A DNA stretch of 64,000 nucleotides from Shouchella sp047238345. Its GTDB lineage: Bacteria; Bacillota; Bacilli; Bacillales; Bacillaceae_D. Under the pieces are notes generated by a model that did not search any database, was not told where the DNA came from, and was given only the letters and a program-made list of their open reading frames with translations. This document shows positions 41,907-50,381 of this stretch, piece after piece. Numbering within the stretch: position 1 is the first letter of the stretch; every line of letters begins with the position of its first letter. The stretch is from NCBI RefSeq assembly GCF_047238345.1, contig NZ_JBDFMQ010000001.1, forward strand, positions 372,001 to 436,000. Reading direction: 5' to 3'. The translations under genes were made by a program, and so were the position numbers.

Positions 41907-42737
41907 ATGCATACTGTTTGGAAAGGGAGTATTAGCTTCGGTCTCGTAAATATCCCTGTAAAGCTTCATACCGCAACGGAAAACAAAGATATCAAGCTGA
42001 GACAACTTCATAAAAAGTGTCATACGCCAATCAATTACAAAAAAGTTTGCCCTGATTGCGAAGAAGAAGTGAAGAATGAAGACATCGTAAAAGCCTATGA
42101 GTATGCGAAAAACAAATTTGTTGTTCTTGATGCAGAAGATTTAGAGCAACTTAAAAAAGAACAAGAAGACAAAGCGGTAGAAATTATTGATTTTGTGAAG
42201 TTAGAAGAGATTGACCCGATTTATTTTGAAAAAAGTTACTTTATCGCCCCTGATTCTAATGGAAGTAAAGCCTATGGCTTGTTGCGTGAAGGGTTACTGA
42301 AATCTAAAAAAATTGGGATCGCTAAAATTATAATTCGTTCAAAAGAACAATTGGCGATTGTACGTGTCTATCAGACAGGGTTAATGATGGAGACCATTCA
42401 CTTTCCAGATGAGGTCAGAAAATTTGAAGATGTACCAAACGTACCTGAAGAACAAGAAATAGTAAAAAAGGAATTAGACGCAGCTCTAATGTTAATTGAA
42501 CAACTGACTACTCCGTTTGAACCTGAAAAATACCAAGATGACTATCGCCATGCGCTTATGGAGTTAATTGAAAAGAAAAAGTCCGGGGAAGAGATCGTAA
42601 CCACAACACAAGAAGCGAAAACCGATTCAAATGTAACCGACATTATGTCCGCGTTGCAAGCGTCGCTTGATAAAACGAAGCAGAAAAAAGCTCCCGCAAA
42701 GAAAAAAACGTCTACTAAAGCAAAGAAAAACGCTTAG
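41907..42737 (+). CDS. ku: DNA end-binding protein Ku
   Basis: A 276-residue homodimeric Ku that binds DNA ends and recruits LigD. The bacterial Ku core is clear: MHTVWKGSISFGLVNIPVKL, then CHTPINYKKVCPDCEEEV and GLLREGLLKSKKIGIAKII. The C-terminus is lysine-rich (KTKQKKAPAKKKTSTKAKKN), a DNA-binding tail. In B. subtilis the ku-ligD pair is expressed in the forespore and protects spores; that would be expected here. The divergent order differs from the B. subtilis ykoV-ykoU operon layout as I remember it. Confidence 0.96.
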   Translation: MHTVWKGSISFGLVNIPVKLHTATENKDIKLRQLHKKCHTPINYKKVCPDCEEEVKNEDIVKAYEYAKNKFVVLDAEDLEQLKKEQEDKAVEIIDFVKLEEIDPIYFEKSYFIAPDSNGSKAYGLLREGLLKSKKIGIAKIIIRSKEQLAIVRVYQTGLMMETIHFPDEVRKFEDVPNVPEEQEIVKKELDAALMLIEQLTTPFEPEKYQDDYRHALMELIEKKKSGEEIVTTTQEAKTDSNVTDIMSALQASLDKTKQKKAPAKKKTSTKAKKNA

Positions 42738-42840
42738 AAGGAAAGTAAAACCTTTCCTTCCTTCCCTGTAATCTCCTTTCGCTTCAAGCCGTTGCCTCTT
42801 TTATACTAGAGAACAAGAGATGGTAAAAGGAGAGTACGGA

Positions 42841-43134
42841 GTGAATCAAGTAGAAGTTGGCCAATTTTTACAAAAGAAAAAAAATGTCTTCAGTGACAGT
42901 GTTCGTTTATTTATTGAGTGGAATGAAAGCTATCATTTTCAAACAAAAGCATTTGAGTGGCTTTATGGAAACGTCACCGTGCTAGCTGCGGTAGAACATA
43001 CCACAATTGATCAAATCCTTCTAGGTAGATTAATGGATCAAACGTTTTTAGACGTGCTGTCTTTCTTTAAAGATGAGAATGAGCGAAAGAAGTTTCAGAC
43101 CTATACGAATATAAGCCCGCTGTTTTCTTCGTAA
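42841..43134 (+). CDS. Small hypothetical protein
   Basis: A 97-residue soluble helical protein that I do not recognise, beginning MNQVEVGQFLQKKKNVFSDS (GTG start read as Met) and containing FEWLYGNVTVLAAVEHTTID. The GTG at 42841 is preferred because GGAG lies eight bases upstream; an ATG seven codons earlier has no such site. It lies 103 bases after ku and 38 bases before a VOC-family gene, with which it may be cotranscribed. There is no signal peptide or membrane segment. Confidence 0.6.
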   Translation: MNQVEVGQFLQKKKNVFSDSVRLFIEWNESYHFQTKAFEWLYGNVTVLAAVEHTTIDQILLGRLMDQTFLDVLSFFKDENERKKFQTYTNISPLFSS

Positions 43135-43172
43135 ATGATAGAATTGATTAAACGAAGAAGAGGGGGCTGTTT

Positions 43173-43571
43173 ATGTTTTTTGAAATGACGTATCAAGTGC
43201 GGGTGTTGAATGTTGAAGAGGGTATGCGTTGGTACACGACATTTTTTAATCGTGAGGCTGATTTTATCCCTCACGAAGGGTTTGCAGAATGGGAGATGTT
43301 ACCTGGATGTTGGCTGCAAATGGCGGAAGGGCAACCGACGCAAGGGAGTGGTCCAGTGCGTTTGGCGGTCGAGGACTTAGAAAAGGAAATAAGACGTTTG
43401 CAAGAGACGTTAGAAATTGTTGAAATAGAGGCGTTTTCACGAGATGAAGTGCCTGTGAAGTGGACAACATTTTCAGATCCATGGGGAAATCGTATAGGTT
43501 TGTTTGAATATCGAAATAAGTTGGAAGAACAGCAGCGGATAAACGAACTGCGCTCGAACAAACAGAAATAA
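43173..43571 (+). CDS. VOC-superfamily (glyoxalase/dioxygenase-like) protein
   Basis: A 132-residue vicinal-oxygen-chelate fold protein. It has the two paired babab modules: MTYQVRVLNVEEGMRWYTTF in the first half and FSDPWGNRIGLFEY at the end, where DPWGN.IGLFE is the family hallmark with a metal-binding Glu. The first His/metal position is replaced (YQVRV), so catalytic activity is uncertain. Ribosome site agaggggg. Possible roles are antibiotic or metabolite binding. Confidence 0.8.
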   Translation: MFFEMTYQVRVLNVEEGMRWYTTFFNREADFIPHEGFAEWEMLPGCWLQMAEGQPTQGSGPVRLAVEDLEKEIRRLQETLEIVEIEAFSRDEVPVKWTTFSDPWGNRIGLFEYRNKLEEQQRINELRSNKQK

Positions 43572-43649
43572 AAAGATGTTCAACGACGCTTATCATTCAA
43601 AACGGCATCCTTTATAATAGAGAGAGAATGTAAAGGGTAGGTGATTTCT

Positions 43650-44504
43650 ATGAATCATGAGGAAGCGTACCGTCGTTTGAACCTTTCAGAAGATGCAACG
43701 GATGAAGAGGTAGAGCGACAATACATGATGTGGATTCGGAAGCATAAGGCGGATTCAACGATTTCATTAGATGAAAAAACGGAAGCGTATACATATATTC
43801 GCAACACTGGGGATTATGGTACAGAAAAAGAAGACACGGTTAAAGAGAAATGGAATCATTTTTTTTATTATTACAAAATCCACATGCTCGTTGGGGTTGT
43901 TGGACTCATGATACTTGCTACAGTTGGGCGTACGGTTTATTCGAACTACCAGGAGCGACAAGAACTTGCAGCATTACCTGAAGAAAACGTGGAAATCATG
44001 TTCTACGGCTCGTTTCTCCATCCTCTTTCTGGATCGGGTGAAGAGGCTGAGGCTTTGGTGGAAGAAACTATCTTAAAAACGATGCCAGCTTGGGACCGGG
44101 TTGTTACGACGTTAACGTATCACTCGATTGAAACAGACAACCTTGCTGATGTCGGGGCTCAGCAACGTGGGACGGTACTTCTTGCAACGGAGCGTCCTGA
44201 TCTGTATGTGTTTGATGAAGAGACGTTCTATGCGTATGTTGAAGGAGGTATGTTTGAACCGCTTGATCAGATTAATGAAGAAATCGTCGAGAAAGCGCCT
44301 GCATCTGCGCTCATTTATTCGGCATTAGAAGATGAATCGGAAGAACAATTATTTGGCTTGCAGCTTGAAGGGCATGGTTTATTAGAAAATGTTGAGACGC
44401 ATGATGATGTGACGCAAATTGCTGCGATCCGTCAAGATTCGGATAAGAAAGATAATGCGCTTGATCTGTTGCTACAACTGCAGGAAGAGGGAGGGAATCC
44501 GTGA
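43650..44504 (+). CDS. Membrane protein with N-terminal J-domain-like segment
   Basis: A 284-residue protein with an unusual layout. Residues 1-55 (MNHEEAYRRLNLSEDATDEE, then EKTEAYTYI) resemble the start of a J-domain (helix I-II and III), but I see no HPD motif. One membrane helix follows (about 75-98, IHMLVGVVGLMILATVG), and a 180-residue acidic extracytoplasmic domain. The ATG at 43650 is chosen over a GTG three codons earlier because of AGGTG spacing. It is coupled to the next VOC gene (GTGA overlap). Function unknown. Confidence 0.65.
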   Translation: MNHEEAYRRLNLSEDATDEEVERQYMMWIRKHKADSTISLDEKTEAYTYIRNTGDYGTEKEDTVKEKWNHFFYYYKIHMLVGVVGLMILATVGRTVYSNYQERQELAALPEENVEIMFYGSFLHPLSGSGEEAEALVEETILKTMPAWDRVVTTLTYHSIETDNLADVGAQQRGTVLLATERPDLYVFDEETFYAYVEGGMFEPLDQINEEIVEKAPASALIYSALEDESEEQLFGLQLEGHGLLENVETHDDVTQIAAIRQDSDKKDNALDLLLQLQEEGGNP

Positions 44505-44875
44505 AAATAACAGGAATTCACCACATTAGTCTCGTTGTGAGTGATATTGAACGCGCGCGGGCATTTTATGGCTCAACCATACAACTACGAGAAGTAGTGC
44601 GGCCGCCATTTGATTTTGCAGGCGCATGGTATGCGTTAGGCCCACAGCAACTTCATTTGATTGAAGATAAACATGGAAGCAGGCAGAATGACGAGATTAA
44701 AACAAGAGGCAGACATGTTGCGTTTTACGTAGAAAATGTGGATCAAGTAATCGAATTTTTACAGCAGCGTGACATCCCATATCTTGATAAAAAATTCAGT
44801 ATAAGTGGCTTTCATCAAATTTTTATGAATGATCCAGATGGAAATACGATTGAATTTATGAGTGAAATCGATTAA
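44501..44875 (+). CDS. VOC-superfamily protein (glyoxalase/fosfomycin-resistance type)
   Basis: A 124-residue VOC protein with a full set of metal-ligand positions: ITGIHHISLVVSDIERARAF (His), ALGPQQLHLIED (His), RHVAFYV and NDPDGNTIEFMSEI (Glu). That set fits glyoxalase I or fosfomycin-modifying relatives better than the neighbour at 43173. The GTG start overlaps the previous stop and follows GGGAGGG. Substrate unknown. It shares the terminator at 44879-44912 with the convergent gene. Confidence 0.85.
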   Translation: MKITGIHHISLVVSDIERARAFYGSTIQLREVVRPPFDFAGAWYALGPQQLHLIEDKHGSRQNDEIKTRGRHVAFYVENVDQVIEFLQQRDIPYLDKKFSISGFHQIFMNDPDGNTIEFMSEID

Positions 44876-44876
44876 A

Positions 44877-44913
44877 AAATAAGCTCTTAGCGATTGACTA
44901 AGGGCTTATCTTT
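44877..44913. terminator. Bidirectional terminator
   Basis: ATAAGCTCTTAG / CTAAGGGCTTAT stem with one mismatch, 7-base loop, and A6 and T-rich flanks. Serves convergent genes. Confidence 0.85.
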
Positions 44914-44953
44914 TATTTATATGAACCGTACGGATAACGTTTGCTCGTTACGG

Positions 44954-45220
44954 CTAATTTTGGTACTTTCCATCATCTAAATGTTTTGTTTCGTGTCGCT
45001 CTTTTTTTATGAAAAAGTAAGACCAGTAGAGTGATCCAACAAGTCCTGGTACTGCGGCTATAAAGAACGCTCCAAGGTAGCTGATCGAAGCAAATAATTG
45101 GTCATCCCAAATCATTCTCACTAGATAAAGAATGCCAATGCCTGCGAGCCCGGTGATCACTGCACCGCCGAGACCGAATGAAAGGAGTACGAGTGCAATA
45201 TGGCTTTTTGTGGTTTTCAT
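44954..45220 (-). CDS. Small membrane protein of unknown function
   Basis: An 88-residue protein with two membrane helices (about 8-32, IALVLLSFGLGGAVITGLAG, and 44-68) and a charged C-terminal tail (KKERHETKHLDDGKYQN). I do not recognise a family. The ATG at 45218-45220 has no strong ribosome site; a TTG three codons upstream is an alternative, so the start is uncertain. Stand-alone, with no signs of linkage to the neighbouring stress-type gene. Confidence 0.55.
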   Translation of the reverse strand: MKTTKSHIALVLLSFGLGGAVITGLAGIGILYLVRMIWDDQLFASISYLGAFFIAAVPGLVGSLYWSYFFIKKERHETKHLDDGKYQN

Positions 45221-45302
45221 TTGTAACAACTACTTTCTATGATGTGAGTCATTCTTTTTTCAAAGATGCTTTTTTATTTGGTAGGTGTTGCTTCTAGAAT
45301 TA

Positions 45303-45602
45303 TTATGAGTCTTTGCAAATGACGACTAATACTTGGCCTTTTTTTACCGTTTCTTTTAAAATATTGGATTGGGTCGTGTTAAATCCACAACCCTCAAGGG
45401 ATTTGTCAATGCTAGATTGATCTTTATTGTATGTTACGTTTTCTGCCGGCAGGTCATAGTCGATTGATGTTTTGGTTTGTTTTCTTTTAGGAAAAGGCAC
45501 AATAACGTTAATACAGGAACGATCGTATTTTTTCTTCATTATTTCTACAGCTTGGTAAGCTTCAGCTTCATTTTTGTAGTCTTTAAACATAGGTTGTTGC
45601 AT
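45303..45602 (-). CDS. YflT-like general stress protein
   Basis: A 99-residue soluble protein resembling the YflT/general stress protein 17M domain: FKDYKNEAEAYQAVEIMKKK near the start and KETVKKGQVLVVICKDS at the end, with a basic PFPKRKQTK segment between. Family genes in B. subtilis are sigma-B dependent. Upstream on the minus strand is GTTTTA-15-GGAAAA, a weak likeness to a sigma-B promoter. Ribosome site AGAGGTG. Function of the domain is unknown. Confidence 0.6.
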   Translation of the reverse strand: MQQPMFKDYKNEAEAYQAVEIMKKKYDRSCINVIVPFPKRKQTKTSIDYDLPAENVTYNKDQSSIDKSLEGCGFNTTQSNILKETVKKGQVLVVICKDS

Positions 45603-45807
45603 GATTTCACCTCTTTATCTTCTAAGCTAGTTATTCTTTTTTTCCACTTAGAAAACGAATTAAAACCTCATTTTATCGTTGAATCTAGTGTAAGAGTGTG
45701 GGTATTTCATTAATAATTTTCTCATAAAAATCAGAAACAATAACAAAGAGGAACTACACTTCTCACGTACTAAAAAGAATGAATCTGCATATACTTTAAA
45801 AACCTAG

Positions 45808-45836
45808 TTGACTAATCGGGATAAAAGGAATAAAGT
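45808..45836 (+). promoter_or_regulatory. Candidate promoter of tcyP
   Basis: TTGACT (45808-45813), 17-base spacer, TAAAGT (45831-45836), 54 bases before the tcyP start. I could not identify a CymR or S-box site in the 288-base gap 45603-45890. Confidence 0.5.
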
Positions 45837-45890
45837 GTAGTATGAACTAATTTATAGACATATGTTAAAGAGCGAAAGGGAGGGTTCACA

Positions 45891-47288
45891 ATGGAAGTTG
45901 GCTTAACGATTGCAGTCGTTGCGTCCGTATTCATTGTTGCTGCAGTCCTGTTTTGGATGCAGCGAAAACATTTATCATTTTCAGTACGCGTATTAACCGC
46001 TCTTGGGGCAGGGATTGCGCTCGGCTTTATTTTTCAATTTTTCTTTGACCCAGCGTCCAACGTCATTGTAAACGCAATGGATTGGATTGGCATAGTCGGA
46101 ACTGGCTATGTACGATTTTTACAAATGATTATGATGCCACTTATTTTTGTGGCGATATTATCTGCTTTCACCCGGATTACGGCGGCAAAAGAAGTGGGGA
46201 AAATTAGTGGTCTAGTCATTGGGTTACTTGTGACGACAACGATTATAGCTGGAGCGATTGGATTTACTTCTGCATCAATCTTTAATCTTAGCGCCGATGA
46301 CATTCAAGTTGGTTCAGCAGAACAGGAACGCGGGCTTTCAATGGAAGAGCGATACGATACGATGGAAAGTACAACCATTCCTCAACAAATCGTGCAGCTG
46401 ATCCCGACGAATCCGTTCGCTGATTTAACAGGAGAGCGAGCAACATCCACATTAGGTGTAGTCATTTTTGCAGCGTTTCTAGGGGTTGCTTACTTAGGCG
46501 TTCGTCGCAAAGAACCGCAGGCGGCAGAAATGTTTGAAAAAATTATCGGCGCGATCTTCTCAGTAGTAATGCGCGTCGTCACGTTAATTTTGCGCTTAAC
46601 GCCATACGGGGTGTTGGCGATTATGACATCAACAGTCGCTCAAAGTGACCTGGGGGCGGTGGCAACACTTGGAACGTTTGTTATTGCGTCCTATGTAGCA
46701 CTAGCAGCTGTTTTTCTTGTTCATTTACTCATCTTATTGTTTATGGGACTTAGTCCGGTTCAATATGTGAAAAAGGCATTTCCTGTGTTAGCATTTGCAT
46801 TTACATCTCGAACAAGTGCGGCGGCACTGCCGATGAATATCCAAACCCAGAAAAAATTAGGTGTACCAGAAGGCACAGCAAATTTCGCAGGCTCATTTGG
46901 TCTTTCGATCGGTCAGAATGGTTGCGCAGGTGTGTATCCTGCGATGCTTGCGTTCATGATTGCACCTACAGTTGGTCAAAATCCGTTTGAGCCAGGTTTC
47001 ATTGCGATGCTTCTTGTGGTCATTGCTATTAGCTCATTTGGTGTGGCAGGTGTCGGTGGTGGCGCGACGTTCGCAGCGATTCTCGTTCTTGCCGCTATGG
47101 ATTTACCAATTGCACTGGCAGGCTTATTAATTTCAATTGAGCCGTTAATTGATATGGGACGGACCGCAGTGAACGTTTCTGGAAGCATGATTTCTGGTAT
47201 CTTCACATCAAAAGTGAAGAAAGATTTAAACCATGATGATTACAAAAATGATTCCCTACGTATTGATGCAATTGAAGAAGCGAGCTAA
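45891..47288 (+). CDS. tcyP: L-cystine symporter TcyP
   Basis: A 465-residue dicarboxylate/amino acid:cation symporter with 8-9 helices and two re-entrant loops. Segments GYVRFLQMIMMPLIFVAILS, AFTSRTSAAALPMNIQTQKK (serine-rich loop) and NGCAGVYPAMLAFMIAPTV are typical, and the length and the LNHDDYKNDS tail fit the TcyP/YhcL group rather than GltP. It imports cystine, and perhaps other sulfur amino acids, with protons or sodium. Strong ribosome site AGGGAGGG. Single gene with its own terminator. Together with metNPQ and the persulfide operon it adds to the sulfur theme of this region. Confidence 0.88.
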   Translation: MEVGLTIAVVASVFIVAAVLFWMQRKHLSFSVRVLTALGAGIALGFIFQFFFDPASNVIVNAMDWIGIVGTGYVRFLQMIMMPLIFVAILSAFTRITAAKEVGKISGLVIGLLVTTTIIAGAIGFTSASIFNLSADDIQVGSAEQERGLSMEERYDTMESTTIPQQIVQLIPTNPFADLTGERATSTLGVVIFAAFLGVAYLGVRRKEPQAAEMFEKIIGAIFSVVMRVVTLILRLTPYGVLAIMTSTVAQSDLGAVATLGTFVIASYVALAAVFLVHLLILLFMGLSPVQYVKKAFPVLAFAFTSRTSAAALPMNIQTQKKLGVPEGTANFAGSFGLSIGQNGCAGVYPAMLAFMIAPTVGQNPFEPGFIAMLLVVIAISSFGVAGVGGGATFAAILVLAAMDLPIALAGLLISIEPLIDMGRTAVNVSGSMISGIFTSKVKKDLNHDDYKNDSLRIDAIEEAS

Positions 47289-47291
47289 TGC

Positions 47292-47327
47292 AAAACCCGC
47301 AATCGTCATTGATTGCGGGTCTTTTCT
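47292..47327. terminator. Bidirectional terminator after tcyP
   Basis: ACCCGCAATC / GATTGCGGGT perfect 10-bp stem, 6-base loop, A and T tracts on both flanks. The stop of the convergent YibE/F gene lies in the loop. Confidence 0.9.
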
Positions 47328-48085
47328 TTGCGATCGTCACGAACTAAATGAAGGGCTGTAAGGATTGCAGCTATGGGAATAATGAGTGCCACGCCAATCC
47401 CAGCACAAAAGATCGTAATCATTTCATTGGCGAACACTTTTGCATTCACCATGTCACCGAGTGAATAGGAAAGATCTTTAAACCAAATAAGTAGGGCGAG
47501 TTGGCCACCAAAGAAAGCAAAAAACAATGTGTTTGCATTGGTTCCTAAAATGTCTCGTCCGATTTTCATGCCAAACAAAAACAATCGCTTTATACTAGTC
47601 TCACGATGCTGACGCTTGAGTTCCTGCATGGGAGAGGCAATGGAAATAGCGGTATCTGCGATAGCGCCAATCGTACTCATCACAATGACGGAAGCTGCAA
47701 TTTGTGTGAAATCAAGTCCGATTAAAAGGGAGAAGGCGCCTAACTCTTCAATTTCTTCTTCCCCGAAACCTTGAATCATCGTTTGGCTTGTCATAAATGA
47801 AATAAATAAGAGTAAGAGACTAATCGTAATCATCGTAGAGACAAAAGCTGTAATGGATTTACTGCTCCATTCATTAATAATAAATAAGGTTGCCTTAGCA
47901 ATAAGCGTACACGCAAAAAATGTAATAACGAGCGGGTTGGCATCAGGGTTTGTCATGAAGACAATTGATGCAAATAAAATAATAAAATTTAAAAACAACA
48001 CCGCAAAAGAACGAGCCCCTTTTTTGCCGCCAATCGCCACCATTAGGATAAAAAGAATCAGCGTTAAGACGGTTAAAACATTCAT
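47306..48085 (-). CDS. YibE/F-family membrane protein, second subunit
   Basis: A 259-residue, 6-7 helix membrane protein of the YibE/F family. The conserved patches STIGAIADTAISIASPMQEL and GMKIGRDILGTNANTLFFAF are present and are repeated in the partner gene (GAVMDVSITMSA, GLEIGRDVMGAMINIMFFAY). The pair is coupled by a 4-base overlap. The family is thought to form an ion or metabolite exporter, but no function is proven. The ATG follows gggcgagagg inside the upstream gene. Confidence 0.85.
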   Translation of the reverse strand: MNVLTVLTLILFILMVAIGGKKGARSFAVLFLNFIILFASIVFMTNPDANPLVITFFACTLIAKATLFIINEWSSKSITAFVSTMITISLLLLFISFMTSQTMIQGFGEEEIEELGAFSLLIGLDFTQIAASVIVMSTIGAIADTAISIASPMQELKRQHRETSIKRLFLFGMKIGRDILGTNANTLFFAFFGGQLALLIWFKDLSYSLGDMVNAKVFANEMITIFCAGIGVALIIPIAAILTALHLVRDDRKEKTRNQ

Positions 48086-49200
48086 CCTCTCGCCCTCCTT
48101 CTACGAACAAAAAAGATCGACAAATACAGACCTACTGGGATCGCTAAAACAATCCCAATTCCCGCAATAAGTGCCCGAGCAATTTCTAACGAAAGATTGA
48201 GAGATAAGATGAAATCGAGTGGAGCTTGATTTCGGAAGTATAATAAAATACTTGGAATCGCGCCGCTTATATAGGCAAAAAACATAATATTAATCATTGC
48301 GCCCATCACATCTCGGCCTATTTCTAAGCCGGATGTTTTTAAAGTCGATTCTTCAATGGCTTCGTTTTCTTCATACATACCAAAAATGGAAGCAGACATT
48401 GTGATTGAGACATCCATGACAGCCCCTAAAATACCGATTAACACACCTGCCATAAACACGGTATTATAAGGTCGCGTTAAAAATTGCATTTCCTCAAATC
48501 GTAACCCTTGTCCATCTAATAAAGTGAGCACAAAATAGGCTAATGCCATCGTAATCGCCGTCACAATTAAAGTAGACAAGATCGCGGTGTACGTTTTTTC
48601 ATTTGCACCATTCACGAGAAGTAACGTCACGACTGTAAACAAAACCGCACTGACAGCACTAATTGGCAAAAGCCAATCGTTTGATGTTTGAATGTACAGA
48701 TCTAGTGCGAAGGACAGAATCAAACCATTCACTCCAAGCGAAATGGCAGAATAAAAGCCTTGTTTTTTGCCGACAGCCATTAAGATAAATAAAAAGAACC
48801 ATCCGACAAGAACAAGGTAATGATCTCGTTTGACATCAACGATTGATCCGGATAAGCGTTCTTCTTCGTTTGATTCAATAAAAACAAAGACATCATTTCC
48901 AGGGGAAAAAGAATGATCGTACGCACCTGAGTCTGAGTATTGGTTCGTAAGTTCAATCACTTCTCCTTCCTGTTCGCCGTTTCGTAGTTCAGCCACGATA
49001 GCCTGGGTGTAAATCCTATCTTCATTATCAAATTGGTCAACAACGGGTTCCTCATAAGACGTAGTCGTATCAAGTATTGTTGCAATCGGTCGGTCATAAA
49101 ACGAATAGTTGTTAAACACAAATAAAACAGAAGCGATCGCCAATAAGAAAAGCGCGAGGATCCATACGGAACGTCCTTTAAAAAATAGTAACGAATTCAT
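48082..49200 (-). CDS. YibE/F-family membrane protein, first subunit
   Basis: A 372-residue membrane protein with an N-terminal helix (about 9-28), an extracytoplasmic region of about 95 residues rich in acidic residues, and a C-terminal core of 7-8 helices carrying the YibE/F patches GAVMDVSITMSASIFG and GLEIGRDVMGAMINIMFFAY. The extracytoplasmic part has a beta-rich look (AIVAELRNGEQEGEVIELTN), perhaps an OB-like fold. It lacks a strong ribosome site, so the start is less certain. Operon with the next gene. Confidence 0.85.
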   Translation of the reverse strand: MNSLLFFKGRSVWILALFLLAIASVLFVFNNYSFYDRPIATILDTTTSYEEPVVDQFDNEDRIYTQAIVAELRNGEQEGEVIELTNQYSDSGAYDHSFSPGNDVFVFIESNEEERLSGSIVDVKRDHYLVLVGWFFLFILMAVGKKQGFYSAISLGVNGLILSFALDLYIQTSNDWLLPISAVSAVLFTVVTLLLVNGANEKTYTAILSTLIVTAITMALAYFVLTLLDGQGLRFEEMQFLTRPYNTVFMAGVLIGILGAVMDVSITMSASIFGMYEENEAIEESTLKTSGLEIGRDVMGAMINIMFFAYISGAIPSILLYFRNQAPLDFILSLNLSLEIARALIAGIGIVLAIPVGLYLSIFFVRRRRARG

Positions 49201-49265
49201 GCTTTTGCCCAGCTTTCTTTTTCAATTCTGTTTACTTTATCAAGGAGCCACCAAAAAATCAATGT

Positions 49266-49302
49266 GAAAAACGCTCGCCTCACTTGAGAGGTCGAGCGTT
49301 AG
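49266..49302 (-). terminator. Terminator of the GNAT gene
   Basis: Minus strand AACGCTCG / CGAGCGTT with an inner CTC/GAG pair and T5. Confidence 0.8.
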
Positions 49303-49306
49303 GGGT

Positions 49307-49843
49307 TTATTTGTTTGCTGTCCACTCTTCTCGCAATAAGCCCATGCGAATGGAGTCGTAATAATGCCCATTATAGTAGCGAACGTTTCGAATTCGTGCT
49401 TCTAACTTCATGCCGAGCCTATCCGCAGCGCGAATCATACGAGTATTGCCAGACCATGTTGTGAGTCCGACGCGAACATGATCTGTCGTCTGAAAAAGAT
49501 GGTCGATCCATAGTCGTAGGGCACGTGTTCCGAGACCTTTCCCCCAACGTTGAGCTTGATAAAAAATAATGCCCATTTCAAGCCAATGTTGCTGGACATC
49601 TTCATAATAGTAGCTAACGGTTCCACAAATGTCTTGGTCCACGGTAATGACCCAACAATCAGACTGGTCCACCCACGAATCCTTTTTTGCAAGAAAGGAT
49701 TCGTAAGAGATGGATTGATGAGGGAAGTAAGGGGCGTCCCATTGTTTCCACTCAGGTTGTTCGTCTTTATAGATGAGTTCCCATAATTTCCGTAAGTCTG
49801 ATTCATGTACTGGTCTTATTTCAAGTTCTTTATCCGTATACAT
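49307..49843 (-). CDS. GNAT-family N-acetyltransferase
   Basis: A 178-residue acetyltransferase of the RimJ/RimL-like (Acetyltransf_3) group. The N-terminus LEIRPVHESDLRKLWELIY, the acetyl-CoA loop QRWGKGLGTRALRLWIDH (pyrophosphate loop QxxGxG) and the final GMKLEARIRNVRYYNGHYYD are family hallmarks. It may acetylate a ribosomal-protein N-terminus or a small molecule such as spermidine. AGAGGAAA precedes the ATG. It points toward the YibE/F genes with its own terminator. Confidence 0.85.
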   Translation of the reverse strand: MYTDKELEIRPVHESDLRKLWELIYKDEQPEWKQWDAPYFPHQSISYESFLAKKDSWVDQSDCWVITVDQDICGTVSYYYEDVQQHWLEMGIIFYQAQRWGKGLGTRALRLWIDHLFQTTDHVRVGLTTWSGNTRMIRAADRLGMKLEARIRNVRYYNGHYYDSIRMGLLREEWTANK

Positions 49844-50021
49844 TGGTTTGGTTTCCTCTTTTCATTACTGAATCGAATACGATTGAAAAGAAGATGTGCG
49901 CTCTTACAGTTCAATCCCCTTTGTATATGTAAACTGTTTCATAATCATCATCCCTTCCATCATTGTTAGAATAATCTTACCATCGAGACAGATGAAAAGA
50001 AACGATTCAAAAAGGATTAAA

Positions 50022-50093
50022 GAGAGCTGTCAAGTTTGGAGAGCGGCACGCGTTTTACGCGATTTTTTATTCTCAAGCTGTCATGCAGCTCTC
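50022..50093. repeat. Inverted repeat in non-coding sequence
   Basis: GAGAGCTG (50022-50029) and CAGCTCTC (50086-50093) can pair across 56 bases, with an inner CGCG-TTTTA-CGCG stem (about 50050-50062) followed by T6. The surrounding gap 49844-50117 has no credible gene. It could be a small structured RNA or a pair of overlapping terminators. Confidence 0.4.
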
Positions 50094-50117
50094 AAAAGGT
50101 GACATTGGTTCATTTAA

Positions 50118-50381
50118 TTAGATGACTTTTAACGATTGTGCAAGATCCCTTACAGCTTGTAGTTCCTTGTAAGATATTAACACGGAACGAAAGACACGAT
50201 TTCGTATCGAAATACTTTGGTGAAGCGTCTTTTCAAGTTCTTCAGGATAAGAAGAAGAGACATAGTAAATTAAATCTGAGTACGATAAGTCTAGCTCTTT
50301 GCATGATTTGTGTTTCTTAAGAAGGTGATTCTGAATTTTGTTAATTAGCGTGAAAGCTGTTTGATTCTGTCTATGATTCAT
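50118..50381 (-). CDS. Small hypothetical protein
   Basis: An 87-residue, helical, basic protein that I do not recognise. It reads MNHRQNQTAFTLINKIQNHL at the start, has SYSDLIYYVSSSYPEELEKT in the middle and ends ELQAVRDLAQSLKVI. The start has a strong ribosome site (AAGGGGGA). There is no membrane segment or signal peptide. No terminator is visible at its end except the inverted repeat at 50022-50093. Real gene by ribosome site and codon use; role unknown. Confidence 0.6.
   Translation of the reverse strand: MNHRQNQTAFTLINKIQNHLLKKHKSCKELDLSYSDLIYYVSSSYPEELEKTLHQSISIRNRVFRSVLISYKELQAVRDLAQSLKVI

Noticed and set aside
49896..50102. 68-residue open frame on the plus strand
   Set aside because: No ribosome site, and it runs through the inverted repeat and T tract of the intergenic region.
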